64,000 bases of DNA, from NCBI RefSeq assembly GCF_019320115.1, contig NC_089584.1, forward strand, positions 77,877,260 through 77,941,259, in the 5' to 3' direction. A program made the position numbers and the translations under genes. The DNA is from Miscanthus floridulus (Eukaryota > Streptophyta > Magnoliopsida > Poales > Poaceae). Shown here piece after piece: positions 1 through 11,503 of this stretch (its first letter is position 1; the number at the start of each line of letters is the position of its first letter). Below the pieces are notes generated by a model. It had not been told where the DNA came from, made no database searches, and saw only the letters and a program-made list of their open reading frames with translations.

Positions 1-361
1 ATGTTTTAAATGTACGTCGCATATGTTTTATAAAAATATTGTAAAAGTATATTGGGATGTTGCGGATCTTACAAAAGGACGCTCCAATGTAGACGGTGGA
101 GGAGGCATATACCGCTCGCCTGCTCTGACCGTTAGGTACTAATAGGACGATAATTTCTCAAGCACTGGCAAACAAATACAAGATCCGCATTTCTACTGAT
201 TACTCAAGTCAAGAGCCGATCCAAAATACAAGATGAGCCCCGAGCCTGGGTGCAAGACATCAGGACGGATGCATAACTCTAGAATTTTTTCTCAACATCC
301 AACTCATATGGTCACTTAACCTCTAGAAAACTCAAGCTTAAACATTGTGTGCGTACAATAC
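1..361. other. Unassigned intergenic DNA with an ATGTTGC-type repeat at the left edge
   Basis: I see no gene here. The first 80 bases or so contain degenerate ATGTTGC/GTAAAAGTA phrases. They resemble the sequence that follows the 3' LTR of element A at 27007-27290, so both are probably pieces of one dispersed grass repeat. The rest of the stretch shows nothing recognisable. Confidence 0.4.
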
Positions 362-364
362 TTA

Positions 365-455
365 GGGCCTGTTCGGCTGGTATTAAAGCCGGTTGATAAG
401 CCAGTTTTAACTAATTTATTGTGAAAGAAAAATATTGGTTCAAGCGAACGGACCC
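365..455. mobile_element. Tourist-like MITE, 91 bp
   Basis: The termini are inverted: GGGCCTGTTCGG at the left, and CGAACGGACCC at the right (reverse complement GGGTCCGTTCG). The element is flanked by TTA on both sides (362-364 and 456-458), the TWA-type target duplication of PIF/Harbinger-derived Tourist MITEs. The interior holds a short snap-back (AAAGCCGGTTGATAAGCC). It has no coding capacity. Confidence 0.75.
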
Positions 456-599
456 TTAGAATCCAGAAATCAATCTTCCTGCTACTTATCGTACTAGTTG
501 TTACACTATGGACTAAATAGAAAGAAAAAAGGTACACTTTGGACAGCAAAATGCACCCACATATAACTCTACTGGTAGCATTGTACTTCTAGCAAAGTA

Positions 600-858
600 C
601 TCTCTCCATCCCAAATTATAAATCATTCCAAAAATCTTTGAGAGTCAAAGCATCTCAAGTTTGACTAAAATTATAGAAAAAAATTACAAAGATTTATGAT
701 ATCAAATCGATATACTATGAAAATATAATTAACGAAGAATCTAATGATACTTAGTTGGTCTCATAAATGTTATTATCTTATTATATCAATTTAGTCAAAC
801 TTGAAATGTTTTAACTCTCTAAGATTTTGAAATGATTTATAATTTAGGATGGAGGGAG
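600..858. mobile_element. Stowaway-like MITE, 259 bp
   Basis: It begins CTCTCTCCATCCCAAATTATAA and ends TTATAATTTAGGATGGAGGGAG, the familiar grass Stowaway inverted termini. TA dinucleotides flank it at 598-599 and 859-860, as expected for a Tc1/mariner-mobilised MITE. The interior is AT-rich and noncoding, and the two halves are partly complementary. Confidence 0.9.
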
Positions 859-921
859 TATCGTACATCAGGATTCTTTACAGTAGCGCTAGCGCTTTGG
901 AATTAGAAATTATCATTCTAT

Positions 922-2258
922 TAGAGTGCTTGATGCTATTATGAGAAGGACACTACTTCCGAGGATGGGGTATCACGAGGGCTTGACTGACATACAGCTA
1001 TGACTACTGAACTATTTGATACAGCAGACTGTGTTTGACATTTGGGATCTCCTTCTATCAGAGATGAAGGATACTATTGCAGAGGAGTTTAGGGGTCACA
1101 GGCAGCTACCATATGCTCACTGGATTACAATCTTAATCCACAGGACAGTTACTGTGAGGCCACCTGAGATGCTGACAGAGTATAGTGGTGCTACTACAGA
1201 GTTTCCTACATACAACATGACTCAGATGATTCGTCATAGTGCAGTGAGGACTCCTAGCCAGCCGCGCCGTCGTCTAGAGGTGCCAGAGACTGCAGCCCAG
1301 CAGGATGAGACTATTAGGGGCATAGCAGCTACTGAGAAGGAGCAGTTAGATGCTCATCAGGAGGGGATGGTCGAGAGCAACCCCAGTGACAGCTCAGATG
1401 AGGACTACCGCGATATCCCTCAGATGCCTCCATGATGACATGACCATGAAGCGGGTAGTTCTAGTTCAGCTCCACCTACACCACAGACAGATCCCGCTCT
1501 ACTTGCCATACTTGAGTGGATGAGGCAGAATCAGGCTCGCTAGGCTCAGAAGACCACTACTACTTTTGCATAGTTCTAGACTAGGCAGGATGAGTTCCAA
1601 TGATAGCAGTAGGCAATCTAGCAGCAGCAGGCTATACAGCAGCAGCAGTAGGCCATGCATCAGCAGCAGCTTCTCATGCAACAACAGTTACTTGGGTTTA
1701 TGCAGAATGTTGTGACAGCTATTGGGGCTCCACCGCCACAGCCTTCGCCCCAACTTGGTCAGCCTGCCACCACTTCTATGACTCCAGCTTTATAGCCCAA
1801 TGGGCTTCAGAGTCAGGGACCACCAGCACCACAGTTTCCTTCACCTACAGAGCTTCCAGTGGTTTGCTTCGCCAGTGCCAGCCTCGCAGTTCACTCCTCT
1901 TCATACGGGCTTTACTCCGCCTCAGAGTTCGTTAGTGCTCACTCCAGTTTCTAGGAGCCTTGGTGCTTCATTCAGTGAGTTGACAGGGCAGCCTACTCCA
2001 CTAGAGCTACATGTCTCAGGTCCTTCTAAAGTTGCATCTATTATCGGGACTATAAAGACGCTCCCTTTGTCTGTTGCATCATTCGAGCAGGCAGCGCTAG
2101 TTATAGATCTGACCCAGACCGCTTCAGCATCGCTTCCAGCTATAGAGGGTCAGACAGCTCAGAGCTCAAGATCAGATGATGATGGCACACAGTTCCAGCT
2201 CGCTCCTCGCACCTCAGCGCCCGACTCGTTCGCAACAGCTCCGTTGACCGACCCTTAG
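922..2258 (+). pseudogene. 3' part of the extra (plant-transposon-protein-like) ORF, broken
   Basis: This is the C-terminal part of the same coding region found at 22681-25097. The clearest open stretch is 1016-1435 (phrases FDIWDLLLSEM and GHRQLPYAHWITI). It then becomes Gln-rich and Ser/Thr/Pro-rich, ending at a TAG at 2256-2258 that the other copy shares and that is probably the natural stop. Several Gln codons in the Gln-rich section have become TAG, and reading frames shift around 1440-1800. The wording resembles proteins annotated in grasses as putative plant transposon protein domain. Its function is unknown, and it lacks the N-terminal half. Confidence 0.65.
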
Positions 2259-2734
2259 GTTTTGGTGTTTGATGCCAAAGGGGAGAGGGATCGAGTATGT
2301 TAAACTTAGGGGAAGCGACTTATCTAGGGGGAGCTTAGTTTATCTATTCTATTTAGTTTTTATGTGTGATACACTATTATGCATTCATGTGTTTACTTTT
2401 ATGCATCAAACTATATTTATGTGATAGTGATATCTACGTGATCGTGATATTTGACATGTGTGCTCTCTACTTTGAATCTTTTATATATCATATCACTTGT
2501 GTTATGCTCATTTGCTTTGCTTCCGTGTTTAACTCCGATGCAAATGAGCTTTATTACTTGTACTCATGCTTATTTTATACCTTTGGAGTACATTATGTTG
2601 GCTTGGGTCATATAAGCTTCCCTAACTCTTTTGTTCTTATTGACAAAAGCTTATATGATCCAAGCATGTTAAAAACCTTAACTATTTGATATACTCGAGG
2701 TGGTATTGTCATCAATCACCAAAAAGGGGGAGAT
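922..2734 (+). mobile_element. Truncated 3' internal region of a second copy of Sirevirus-like element A
   Basis: From about 922 the sequence runs collinear with 23780-25573, the 3' internal part of element A. It covers the end of the extra ORF, the run of polypurine tracts (about 2273, 2305, 2324 and 2721) and the LTR boundary at 2735. The left edge is abrupt: upstream sequence does not match A, and no LTR or target duplication is visible there. It therefore reads as the remnant of a copy that shared the LTR at 2735-5362 with the element to its right. The final tract (AAAAAGGGGGAGAT) directly abuts the LTR, as a true polypurine tract should. Confidence 0.8.
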
Positions 2735-5362
2735 TGAAAGCATCTAGGCCCCTAGTTGGGTTTCGGTGATTAATGACAATACGTGATTACTGTGACTAAC
2801 ATGTATTTTGCAGAAGCAATTAAGTTAGGTCATGGTAATAGAGATCGATTGGGATATCATGGTGGTCATGCCCCTACGATGGAAATCATTTCAGTTTTCA
2901 AAGGATGGACGATAAGGTTAAAGATGGACTAGTTCTTAGTGTCGATTGTAGTTGAAGAGACACTTAGAGTAGTTTAGGACTTTGTTTTTTCCTTTGGTCG
3001 TACTATTAAGGGGGGTATGGATGGGTAGCTTGACCTAGGTGAGTCTAGTGAGTTAGGTGTGGTGTATACTTGCTAAATCTAGCACTAGGTAGCTCCTAAA
3101 AGGCTCTTAGATCCATTGGAGCAAACTTTATTCACATATGATCGAGAGTTGAAAGTGAATGGAGGGTAAAATACTGACCGGGCGCTAGCACAGAGTCTGG
3201 TCAGTTCATTTGATCAAGGTGAAATCATCTGGTGCGACCGGACGCTGAGAGGTGAAGCGACCGAACGCTGAGTCCTAGTGTCCGATCGACTCCGGTAAGG
3301 TTCCAGAGAGGGAAAATCACAACCGGACACGTTCGATTAGTGTTGACCAAACGCTGTCCAGCGTCCGGTCACAACTTAAACACTGGAGTTCAGGGAGAAC
3401 TGATTGGAGCGCCCGGTCACCCCACAGAGGCACATAACGGTTCGTTTTTCAGCCATGGTTATAAATACTTCCTCCATTCGTGTGTGGGGGTACTTTTGCT
3501 CATTCGAACAGCTGAGAAACACCTTTGAGAGTGTCAAGAAGAGCAAGGTCCTAGTGAGGTGATTGAGATTTGAGAATCCCAAAGAGAGCCCTCATTAGTG
3601 AAAGCAAGAGTAGCAAAGTGTGCATCCACCCTTCTTATTAGGCTTATCGTGGTCAAGTGAGAGTTCATGCTTGTTACTTGATGAGGACATGGCACCTTCG
3701 GATATGAACAATGATTATAAGGTGCGCTCATTCCTATATTTGCATAGTGGTTTTGGTTATAATTCACTTGGTTCCACATGTATATGTCACTATTTGATTG
3801 TAGGTTCAAATGTGTTTCATAATGGAAGTTCATCAAAGTTGAACTTTTGGTTCATCGGCAGCCCGACAATGCCTCATTGGGAAGGCCGTAACTCATCCAT
3901 CTAGAGTGCGATCAAGGTCAATGAGCACTTGATGGAAAGCTTGTTTGATAAGCTTTCAAATAGATCTGGTCTCATCTCAATATCACATTGGCAAGGCCTC
4001 CAAATCACCAATATATTCTGTCACTATTTTTGGCAGGAGCTACACTGTTGCCATGGGCTTGTTAGACATCCTTGGGACCTAGGTCCAAGTTGGAGCACGC
4101 CCCAAGAAGATGAAGAACACCTAAGAGATGGCCTTGGACGTCCTCCTCCTTGGCCACCACCTTAGGAGGCCAGCAAGGACGTCCAAGCCAAGCCAGAGGC
4201 CCAGTCCAATCTGAGTTCGAGTCTGCCTCGGCCATCAGGACCAGTCTACAATAAAACGGACGCCTAGGACGCATTCGAACTCCGTTTTCGATGATCCACA
4301 TATGGATGGAAAGCTAATTTGATAAGGAAACCAATCCAAGTGGTTTCACATCAAAAACTCTTCGGAATCAATAGAAATAGTCGAAACAAGTCAGCGTTCA
4401 GAATCTGCCAGGGTGCTGCGATACCTACTTTTGGTCCGTTGGACCGTGTATCGTGTTTGGGCCCATTAGGGGGCGCGTCCAGGGTAGGCGATGACCCTAA
4501 GACCTTTATAATCATACACCACCGCCATCATTAGGTTTTGGGTTTTGCTTAGATTATTCTGTCAAGAAACAGTTTTGCCATTCTTCGGTTTGTGAGACCC
4601 CAACTCGTGAGATTAATCATTCATCTGCAATTTGGTTGCTTTCTTTCTTGTTCTTGCTTGTGTTCTTCATTGTGCAGGTAGGGATTAGCCTTCTTGGCGA
4701 GGTCAACCTAGTCCGTGATTTGGTTGATAACCAGAGGAGATGTGGTGCTAAGATTGCAGGGTTCGATCTTTTGATCTGAAGCCGGATCGGTGTGTCATTG
4801 TCCGCCACAACGATAGTTACCATCACCTGATGGAAGATCAGGATCCCCGTCTCCATTATTACTCTTGGTGATCGCCATCACCTAGACGACTTGGTGGTGA
4901 TTGAGAGCTTGGTGATCATCCGACGGAGCTTGTGGATGACCTAACTCTAGTTGTGAGCGGTTGTGAGTGATTCACCGCGATGGAGTGTCAAAGAATCAAC
5001 CCGTAGAGAGCACTTAATCCTTGCACGGATCAAGGGGGAGCTGCACCCTTGCGTGGGTGCTCCAACGAGGACTAGTGGGGAGTGGCAACTCTCTGATACC
5101 TCAGCAAAATATCACCGCGTTCCTCTTTCTCTCTTTACTTTGTGCATTTACTTTGAGCAATTCAATTCTTGTTATTTACATTCATAGAATTGCTATGCTA
5201 GAGTAGAATTAGAACATAGGTTGCTAAAATTTTATATGGTAGATCAATAGAAACATTTTCTGGGCACAAGGGGTTAATTGGGCTAACCATAGGATTTAAT
5301 TATTGCAAAGAAATTTCGTATTAGCCCAATTCACCCCCCTCTTGGGCATCTTGATCCTTTCA
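2735..5362 (+). repeat. 5' LTR of element A (split by a solo LTR)
   Basis: It starts TGAAAGCATC and ends CCTTTCA, so the ends are inverted. It lines up along its length with 25574-27006 once the 3679-4863 insertion is removed. The middle (3170-3410) holds several imperfect CCGGACGCTG / CAGCGTCCGG motifs. Near the 3' end is the phrase ATTCACCCCCCTCT, also seen near the ends of the other copia LTRs here. The primer-binding site follows two bases after the LTR. Confidence 0.88.
3679..4858 (+). mobile_element. Solo LTR nested in the 5' LTR of element A, 1180 bp
   Basis: It interrupts the LTR between GTTACT and TTACTCTTGG. The intact 3' LTR reads straight through this point at about 26504. The flanks are a 5-bp duplication, TTACT (3674-3678 and 4859-4863). 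It begins TGATGAGG and ends CTCCATTA, probably a decayed CATCA. There is no internal region, so it is a solo LTR left by recombination. The text looks like a Ty3/gypsy-type grass LTR, but I cannot name the family. Confidence 0.85.
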
Positions 5363-5364
5363 AT

Positions 5365-5377
5365 TGGTATTGGAGCC
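5365..5377 (+). other. Primer-binding site of element A (variant)
   Basis: TGGTATTGGAGCC lies two bases after the LTR. The usual tRNA-iMet complement in copia elements is TGGTATCAGAGCC, and this copy differs by two adjacent transitions. Elements at 11450, 57161 and 63125 keep the standard form. Confidence 0.75.
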
Positions 5378-5415
5378 TCGTGCTCACATATTTAGGCTTA
5401 ACCGCCTAGAGAAAG

Positions 5416-7815
5416 ATGTCTCATGGGGATAGACCTCCTCCTATCTTTGAGGGGGATGGTTTTCTATATTGGAAAATCCGCGTGGAGGCGTATATAGAAG
5501 CTCTAGATGTTGAAATACTTAGAGCCGCCTCACAAGGCTTCCCAAAACCTCGGGATGCTACACACCTACGAGGCGATGAGGTGAATTACAAAAAATGGAA
5601 TGCAAAGGCTCGAAACATCATCTTTAGAGGCCTTTACAAAGATGTGTTCAACTGGGTAAGGAACCACAAAGACGCCCATGCACTATGGTCGGATGTTTAT
5701 GCGCTCCATGAGGGAACAAAGAGCGAGCGTGAGGAACGCTATCATCTTGTCATAAAAAAGCTAAATTCTTTTGAGATGCTTCCTAAAGAATATGCTAATG
5801 AAATGTACTCACGCTTGAATGTTCTTGTAGAGGAAGTCAATGGGCTTAGACTCACTCAAATGCAACCATCCGATGTTATAAGAAAGATCTTGAGTGTCCT
5901 CCACATTGACAAATATGGGCATATTGTGACTGTGCTTCATCAAGGTGATCTTTCCATCGCTACACCGACATAAATCTTAGGAAAGATCAATGCTCATGAG
6001 ATGTACATGCACATCACACCTCAAGATGACTCATCCTCTAACAAGAAGAAAGACAAGGACTTAGCATTCAAAGCTAGCCAAGAGAAGGGCAAAGTAAGGC
6101 TTGAGTATGAGAGCTCAAGTGATGATGAAGTTGATGATGCTAGTCTTGCTCTTATGGTGAAAAGAACCACCAAGATACTAAAGAAACTTAACAAGAGTGG
6201 CATCAAGTTCGATGGCAAGAAGAAGTTCTTCACAAGCTCTAGAAGGAAGCCAATCTCCGAGATGAATTGCTATAATTATGGAGAACTTGGTCATCTAGCA
6301 CACCAATGCACCTAGCCCAAGAAAGATAAGTTCAAGAACAAGTACAAGGGCAAGAAAGATGACTCAAGCAATGAAGAAGAAGATGAGAAGAAGAAAAACA
6401 AGCCATACAAGAAGAGAGATGGCAAGAAGAAGGACTTCCACAAGAAGAAGAAAAGTGGAAAGGCATACATCATCGGTGATTGGCTCATGGACATTGATTC
6501 ATCAAGTTGCTCATCCGATGATGATAGTGATAATGAGAAGGTGGCCGCTATTGTGATTGACTCTTCATCATCTTCACCGCCACCACTGTCATCATCCTCT
6601 ATACACCTATGCCTTATGGCCAAGGGTGATCGCAAGGTATCAAATGATGATAGTAGTGGTGATGAACATGCTAGCAATGATGATAGTGATAGTGATGATG
6701 ATGAATATGAATCACCTTCTTATGATGATCTTATTAAATTGCTAAATCAATACACAAAGATCATAAGAAAGAGTAGAGCTAAGAATGAAAAATTAGAAGC
6801 TAAGAATGATTCTCTTTTAGCTAAATGTGATGTAGCTAAAAAGGCTAGTGTTGAGCTTAGAGATGCAAATGATGATATATCATCCAAACTCAAGGAGCTC
6901 AAATCTTCTAAGAAAGAGCTTAAAGATAAACATGATAAACTTGAGAGGATACACAATGAGCTCATCACTAGCCCTAACAAGCTAAAAGAAGAATATACTA
7001 CTCTTAAGATTAATTGTGATAATCTTGTCATTGTTCAAGAATTTCTATCCAATGAGCCACATGATGCTACTAATAATGTTGTTAAGATTGATATAGCTAC
7101 ATCATGTGATGATTTGATCTTTGAGAGCATTGAGCAAAGTTCTAGTAGCAAGGGCAAGTAAGTGGTTGAGGCCGATGATTATGATGAGTTTGTCAAGCTC
7201 AAAAATGACAATGAAAAGCTCAAGAAAGATCTTGAAGAGATCAAAAGCCACAACACTATTGTGCTAGAAACTCTCGATCATGATAGCGATTTGACTCTTG
7301 AGAATGAGAAGCTCAAAGAAGAGAACAAGAAGCTCAAGGAAGAGAAAAATAATGATGCTCTCAAGGAAGAGAACAAGAAACTCAAGTTTGAGAAAGAGCA
7401 TCTCAAGATTGGATTGAGCAAGTTCACAAAAGGCAAGCATCTTCAAAGTGAGCTACTAATGAACACCATCATAAAGATGGATAGAAGTGGCATTGGGTAC
7501 ATGGCAAACAAAGAGAAGAAGGCTCAAGATCAACAACAACACAAGTCAAAGCCAAAGTCAAAGAGATGTTTTGAGTGTGGACAAGAAGGCCACTTTGCCC
7601 ATGAGTACCAAACTCCACCACCACAACCCTTGCCCAAGCATGCTAGACCTTTTGCTTTCAATACCCATTACATGCTTAGAAAGGATTCTAGTGGGAAGAT
7701 GAAAGTCATGTTCTTAGGACCTCCCAATAAGAATAGGCTTAAGAAAATTTGGGTAGCAAAGTCACTTGTTGAGAAGGTGAAGGGCCCTCAACAAGTTTGG
7801 GTTCCTAAAGCTTGA
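5416..7815 (+). pseudogene. gag of element A, three in-frame stops
   Basis: One frame runs from ATG 5416 to TGA 7815 (about 800 codons), broken only by TAA at 5971, TAG at 6313 and TAA at 7159. The N-terminus (FEGDGFLYWKIRVEAYI) is the DUF4219/UBN2-type capsid domain of copia gag. A first zinc knuckle near 6270 reads CYNYGELGHLAHQC, its second Cys changed to Tyr. A Ser/Asp-rich stretch and a long Lys/Glu-rich coiled coil follow (6740-7450). A second knuckle near 7566 reads CFECGQEGHFAHEY, its last Cys changed to Tyr. The C-terminus ends in the VWVPKA phrase typical of Sirevirus gag. The protein would package retroelement RNA; this copy cannot make it whole. Confidence 0.85.
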
Positions 7816-7829
7816 TCTTTTGTGTGTAG

Positions 7830-9647
7830 GTGAACTACAAGACCGGTGGAAGTCATTGGATTATTGATAGTGGTTGCACACAACATATGACCGGTGATCC
7901 TCGTATGTTCACCTCACTAGATGAAGAAGTAGATGGACAAGAAAGAATTACATTTGGAGATAATTCAAAGGGCAAGGTTAAAGGATTGGGCAAAGTGGCA
8001 ATATCAAATTATCATTCTATCTCAAATGTGCTATATGTTGCTTCATTGAGCTTTAACTTGCTATCAGTTGGATAATTGTGTGATCTTGGCTTTCGATGCT
8101 TGTTCACCGAGAAGGAAGTTGTTGTATCTAAGAAGGATGATGATCAAGTGATATTCAAAGGATTTAAATACAACAACCTATATCTAATGGACTTCACCTC
8201 CAAAGATGCTAACTTGAAGACTTGCTTATTCACCAAAACAACACTTGGGTGGCTATGGCATAGAAGACTTGCTCATGTTGGGATGAGCTTACTTAAGAAG
8301 CTAATGAAGAATGATTTGGTGAGAGGGTTGAAGGATGTGAAGTTTGAGAAGGACAAGCTTTGTAGTGCATGTCAAGCCGGCAAGCAAGTTGCAAATACTC
8401 ATCCAACAAAAGCTTTCATGTCAACCACAAGAGTGCTAGAACTCCTTCACATGGACTTATTTGGATCAACAACATACAAGAGTTTGGGAGAAAATCTTTA
8501 TTGTCTTATGATTGTTGATGACTATTCAAGATACATATGGGTATTCTTCCTTCATGACAAATTCAAAGTTGCATCTTGCTTCAAGAAGTTTGCTAAGAGA
8601 GCACAAAATGAGTTTGAAGTGAAGCTAAAGAAAATAAGAAGCGACAATGGGAAAGAATTTGACAACACAAACATAGAAGCCTATTGTGATGAAGTTGGAA
8701 TCAAGCATGAAGTCTCCGCAATATATACTCCTCAACAAAATGGTGTAGTTGAGAGAAAGAATCAGACATTGATCACTCTTGCAAGAACAATGCTAGATGA
8801 GTACAACACCCTTGAAGCTCTATGGGCAGAAGCTATCAACACCACATGCTATGCATCCAACCGCCTATTCCTTTAAAAGTTCCTTGGCAAGATACCTTAT
8901 GAGTCACTCAATGGAAAGAAGCCGGACGCCTCTTTCTTTAGGGTGTTTGGTTGCAAATACTACATCTACAAGAAGCAGCAACACCTAGGGAAGTTTCAAA
9001 GACGTGATATTGGTTTTCTTGTTGGTTACTCATCAAAGTCCAAAGCATATAGAGTATTTAATCATGCCACCAGCTTGGTTAAAGAAACATATGATGTGGA
9101 ATTTGATGAATCTAACGGCTTCCAAGAAGCACATGAGAATCTTGATGATGTAGGTGATGAACCATTGAGGGAGGCTACGAAGAACATTCTGGTTGAAGAC
9201 ATCAAGCCTAAAGATGATGTACAAGTAATTGATCCACCTTCATCAAATGTGTCCCAAGATGGTGATAAAAGATGGGAGAGTAGAAAATAAAGACACTCAT
9301 ATCTCCCATGATCAAATGGTGGTACAAGCACAAGATGTTGATGCTCCACAACCTCCTCCTCAAGTGGTCAATAGAAGAAACACACCTCTACTACAAGATC
9401 GTCCACAAGATCTCATCATAGGGAGTGCATCAAAGAGAGTAGTGACTCGCTCACAAAAACTTGCTTCATTTATTGCACATCACTCTTTTGTCTCTTGCTT
9501 TGAGCCTACTAAGGTAGAAGAAGCTCTTCAAGATCTGGATTGGATAAATGCCATGCATGAAGAGTTGAACAACTTCACCCACAATGAAGTTTGGACTCTT
9601 GAAGAGTGGCCAAAAGGTGCAAGAGTCATTGGAACAAAGTGGGTGTT
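7830..9647 (+). pseudogene. pol of element A, part 1: protease, integrase, start of RT
   Basis: It lies in a different frame from gag, starting directly after an in-frame TAG (7827-7829). Visible in order are aspartic protease (DSGCTQHM near 7870), GAG-pre-integrase (LWHRRLAHVG near 8250), the integrase zinc-binding CSACQAGK, the integrase core with DYSRYIWVFFL and SDNGKEF, then the integrase tail (GYSSKSKAYRVF). The first RT residues follow (DWINAMHEELNNF and IGTKWVF). It is broken by TAA at 8073 and 8874 and by a frameshift around 9230-9290. It is cut at 9647 by element B; the reading resumes at 19829. Confidence 0.88.
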
Positions 9648-11447
9648 TGAAAGCTCTAGTTTGGTTTTGGTGAATTGATGAAACCCTAAGTGCTAACCTA
9701 GTTTATCAAGTGATCATGAGATAGATAGCACACTTCAAGTGGAGAAGCTAATGAAGATCATAACATGATAATGGTGATGGCATGGCGATGATCAAGGGCT
9801 TAAACTTGAAAAGAAGAAAGAGAAAAACAAAAAGCTCAAGGCAAAGGTATAATTTGTAGGAGCTATTTTGTTTTGGTGATCAAGACACTTAGAGAGTGTG
9901 ATCACATTTAGGTTTGATAGCCATACTATTAAGAGGGGTGAAACTCGTATCGGAATACGGTTATCAAAGTGCCACTAGATGCTCTAACTCATTGCATATG
10001 CATTTAGGATCTAGTGGAGTGCTAACATCCTTGAAAATGTTTGTGAAAATATGCTAACACATGTGCACAAGGTGATACCCTTGGTGGTTAGAACATTTGA
10101 GCAAGGATGAAGAGAACGGAGGAGATGCCAGCGTCGGTCAAGTGACCGGACGCTGGATCCAAATGCACCGGACGTTGACTGCCGGTGTCCGGTCACACTG
10201 ACTTGGTGGTATAGTGGCTAGGGTTTACCACCGAATGCTAGGCTGTGTCCAGTTGAGGTGGACCGAACACGTCCGGTCGAGGAAAACCGGTTTTGGACCC
10301 TTACTGTACTCGATTGGACGCCGAGGCTCCAACGTCCGGTCCATTTTGCCAGAGCGTCTAGTCAACTTCGTAGCCGTTGAAATCTGACAAACAACGTTTG
10401 AAGCTGGTGACGCGTAGCATCCATCGGGCGACCGGACGCTAAGGGCTGGCGTCCGGTCAGTTGGACCGAAGCGTCCGGTCAGAGCGCAGTGTGCCCAGTG
10501 AAGGGGTACAACGGCTCTATTTTGTGGGGGCTTTTATTTAAGCCCCATGGCTGGCTATGGCTCTAATCTTTGGCCATTTTCATTGACATAGCAACCTTGT
10601 GAGCCTAGCCAAAGTCCTCCCACTCATCTCCATCATTGATTCATCATCATAGTGAGATTGGGAGTGATCCAAGTGCATTGCTTGAGTGATTGCATCTAGA
10701 GGCACTTGGTGTTCGTGTTTCACTGCGGGATTTCACTTGTTACTCTTGGTGGTTGCCGCCACCTAGACGGCTTGGAGCAGCGAGGATCATTGAGTGGAGG
10801 GTGGTGATTGTCTCTGGCTCCGATAATGGTGATTATGAGGGGTTCTTGACCTTTCCCCGGTGGAGCGCCAAAAGGTACTCTAGTGAATTGCTCATGGCTT
10901 GTGTGATCCTCATCTTGTGTTGGTTGTGTGGCACCCTATTGAGGGTTTGGCGTGTGAAGCCAATTAGCGCGTGAACCTCCAAGTGAGTGAATCGCCACAA
11001 CGAGGAGTAGCTTGCCGGCAAGCAAGTGAACCTCGGTAAAAATCATTGTGCTCATCCTTTGATTCTGAGGTGATTGGTCTTCATTGTTATTCATCCTTGT
11101 GATTGATTGGTTCACTCCTCTACACTGGCGGTATAACTATCTTGATCACTCTCTTTATATTATCGCAAACTAGTTGACAAGCTCTTTAGTGTAACTAGTT
11201 GTGAGAGCTTGCTTGCTTGATTGGTGTGGCTCTTTAGTTAGCCTTTGAGAGCACACTAACATAGGGTAGTGTCATACCTCTTGTGTGAATTGACACTATC
11301 TAAACTAGAATTGTGGTAGGTGGCTTGCATTTTGAGTAGGCTAGCGCAACACTTGCTTCACCTCATAATTGTCTAACCTTTTGTTAAGTGTTGTTGTAGA
11401 AATTTTTATTAGGCTATTCACCCCCCTCTAGCCATTAGGACCTTTCA
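9648..11447 (+). repeat. 5' LTR of element B
   Basis: TGAAAGCTCT at the start and CCTTTCA at the end. A cluster of CCGGACGCTG and CGTCCGGTC motifs occupies 10140-10500. ATTCACCCCCCTCTAG lies about 35 bases before the end. Copies of this LTR family recur at 18026-19823, 33288-35068 (reverse), 53514-57158 and 62633-63122. Confidence 0.95.
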
Positions 11448-11449
11448 AG

Positions 11450-11462
11450 TGGTATCAGAGCC
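11450..11462 (+). other. Primer-binding site of element B
   Basis: TGGTATCAGAGCC starts two bases after the LTR and is complementary to the 3' end of initiator tRNA-Met, as in most plant copia elements. Confidence 0.9.
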
Positions 11463-11503
11463 GAGGTCACCGTTATTTGAGGCTTAACAACCTTCGGTGT
11501 TAA

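Noticed and set aside
46..80. The left-edge sequence as the left target flank of element A, since it resembles the sequence after its 3' LTR
   Set aside because: The sequence continues past the would-be junction with no LTR start. The similarity is that of a dispersed repeat.
2366..2689. 107-codon hydrophobic frame (and 25206-25520) as an env-like protein of element A
   Set aside because: It lies between polypurine tracts in T-rich DNA, after the natural stop of the extra ORF. Its hydrophobic look follows from T-richness. Both copies are open, however, so it is kept here as a note.
6312..6677. Minus-strand Ser-rich frames opposite gag (also 12093-12293, 7264-7446)
   Set aside because: They are complements of the Asp/Glu/Lys-rich gag repeats.
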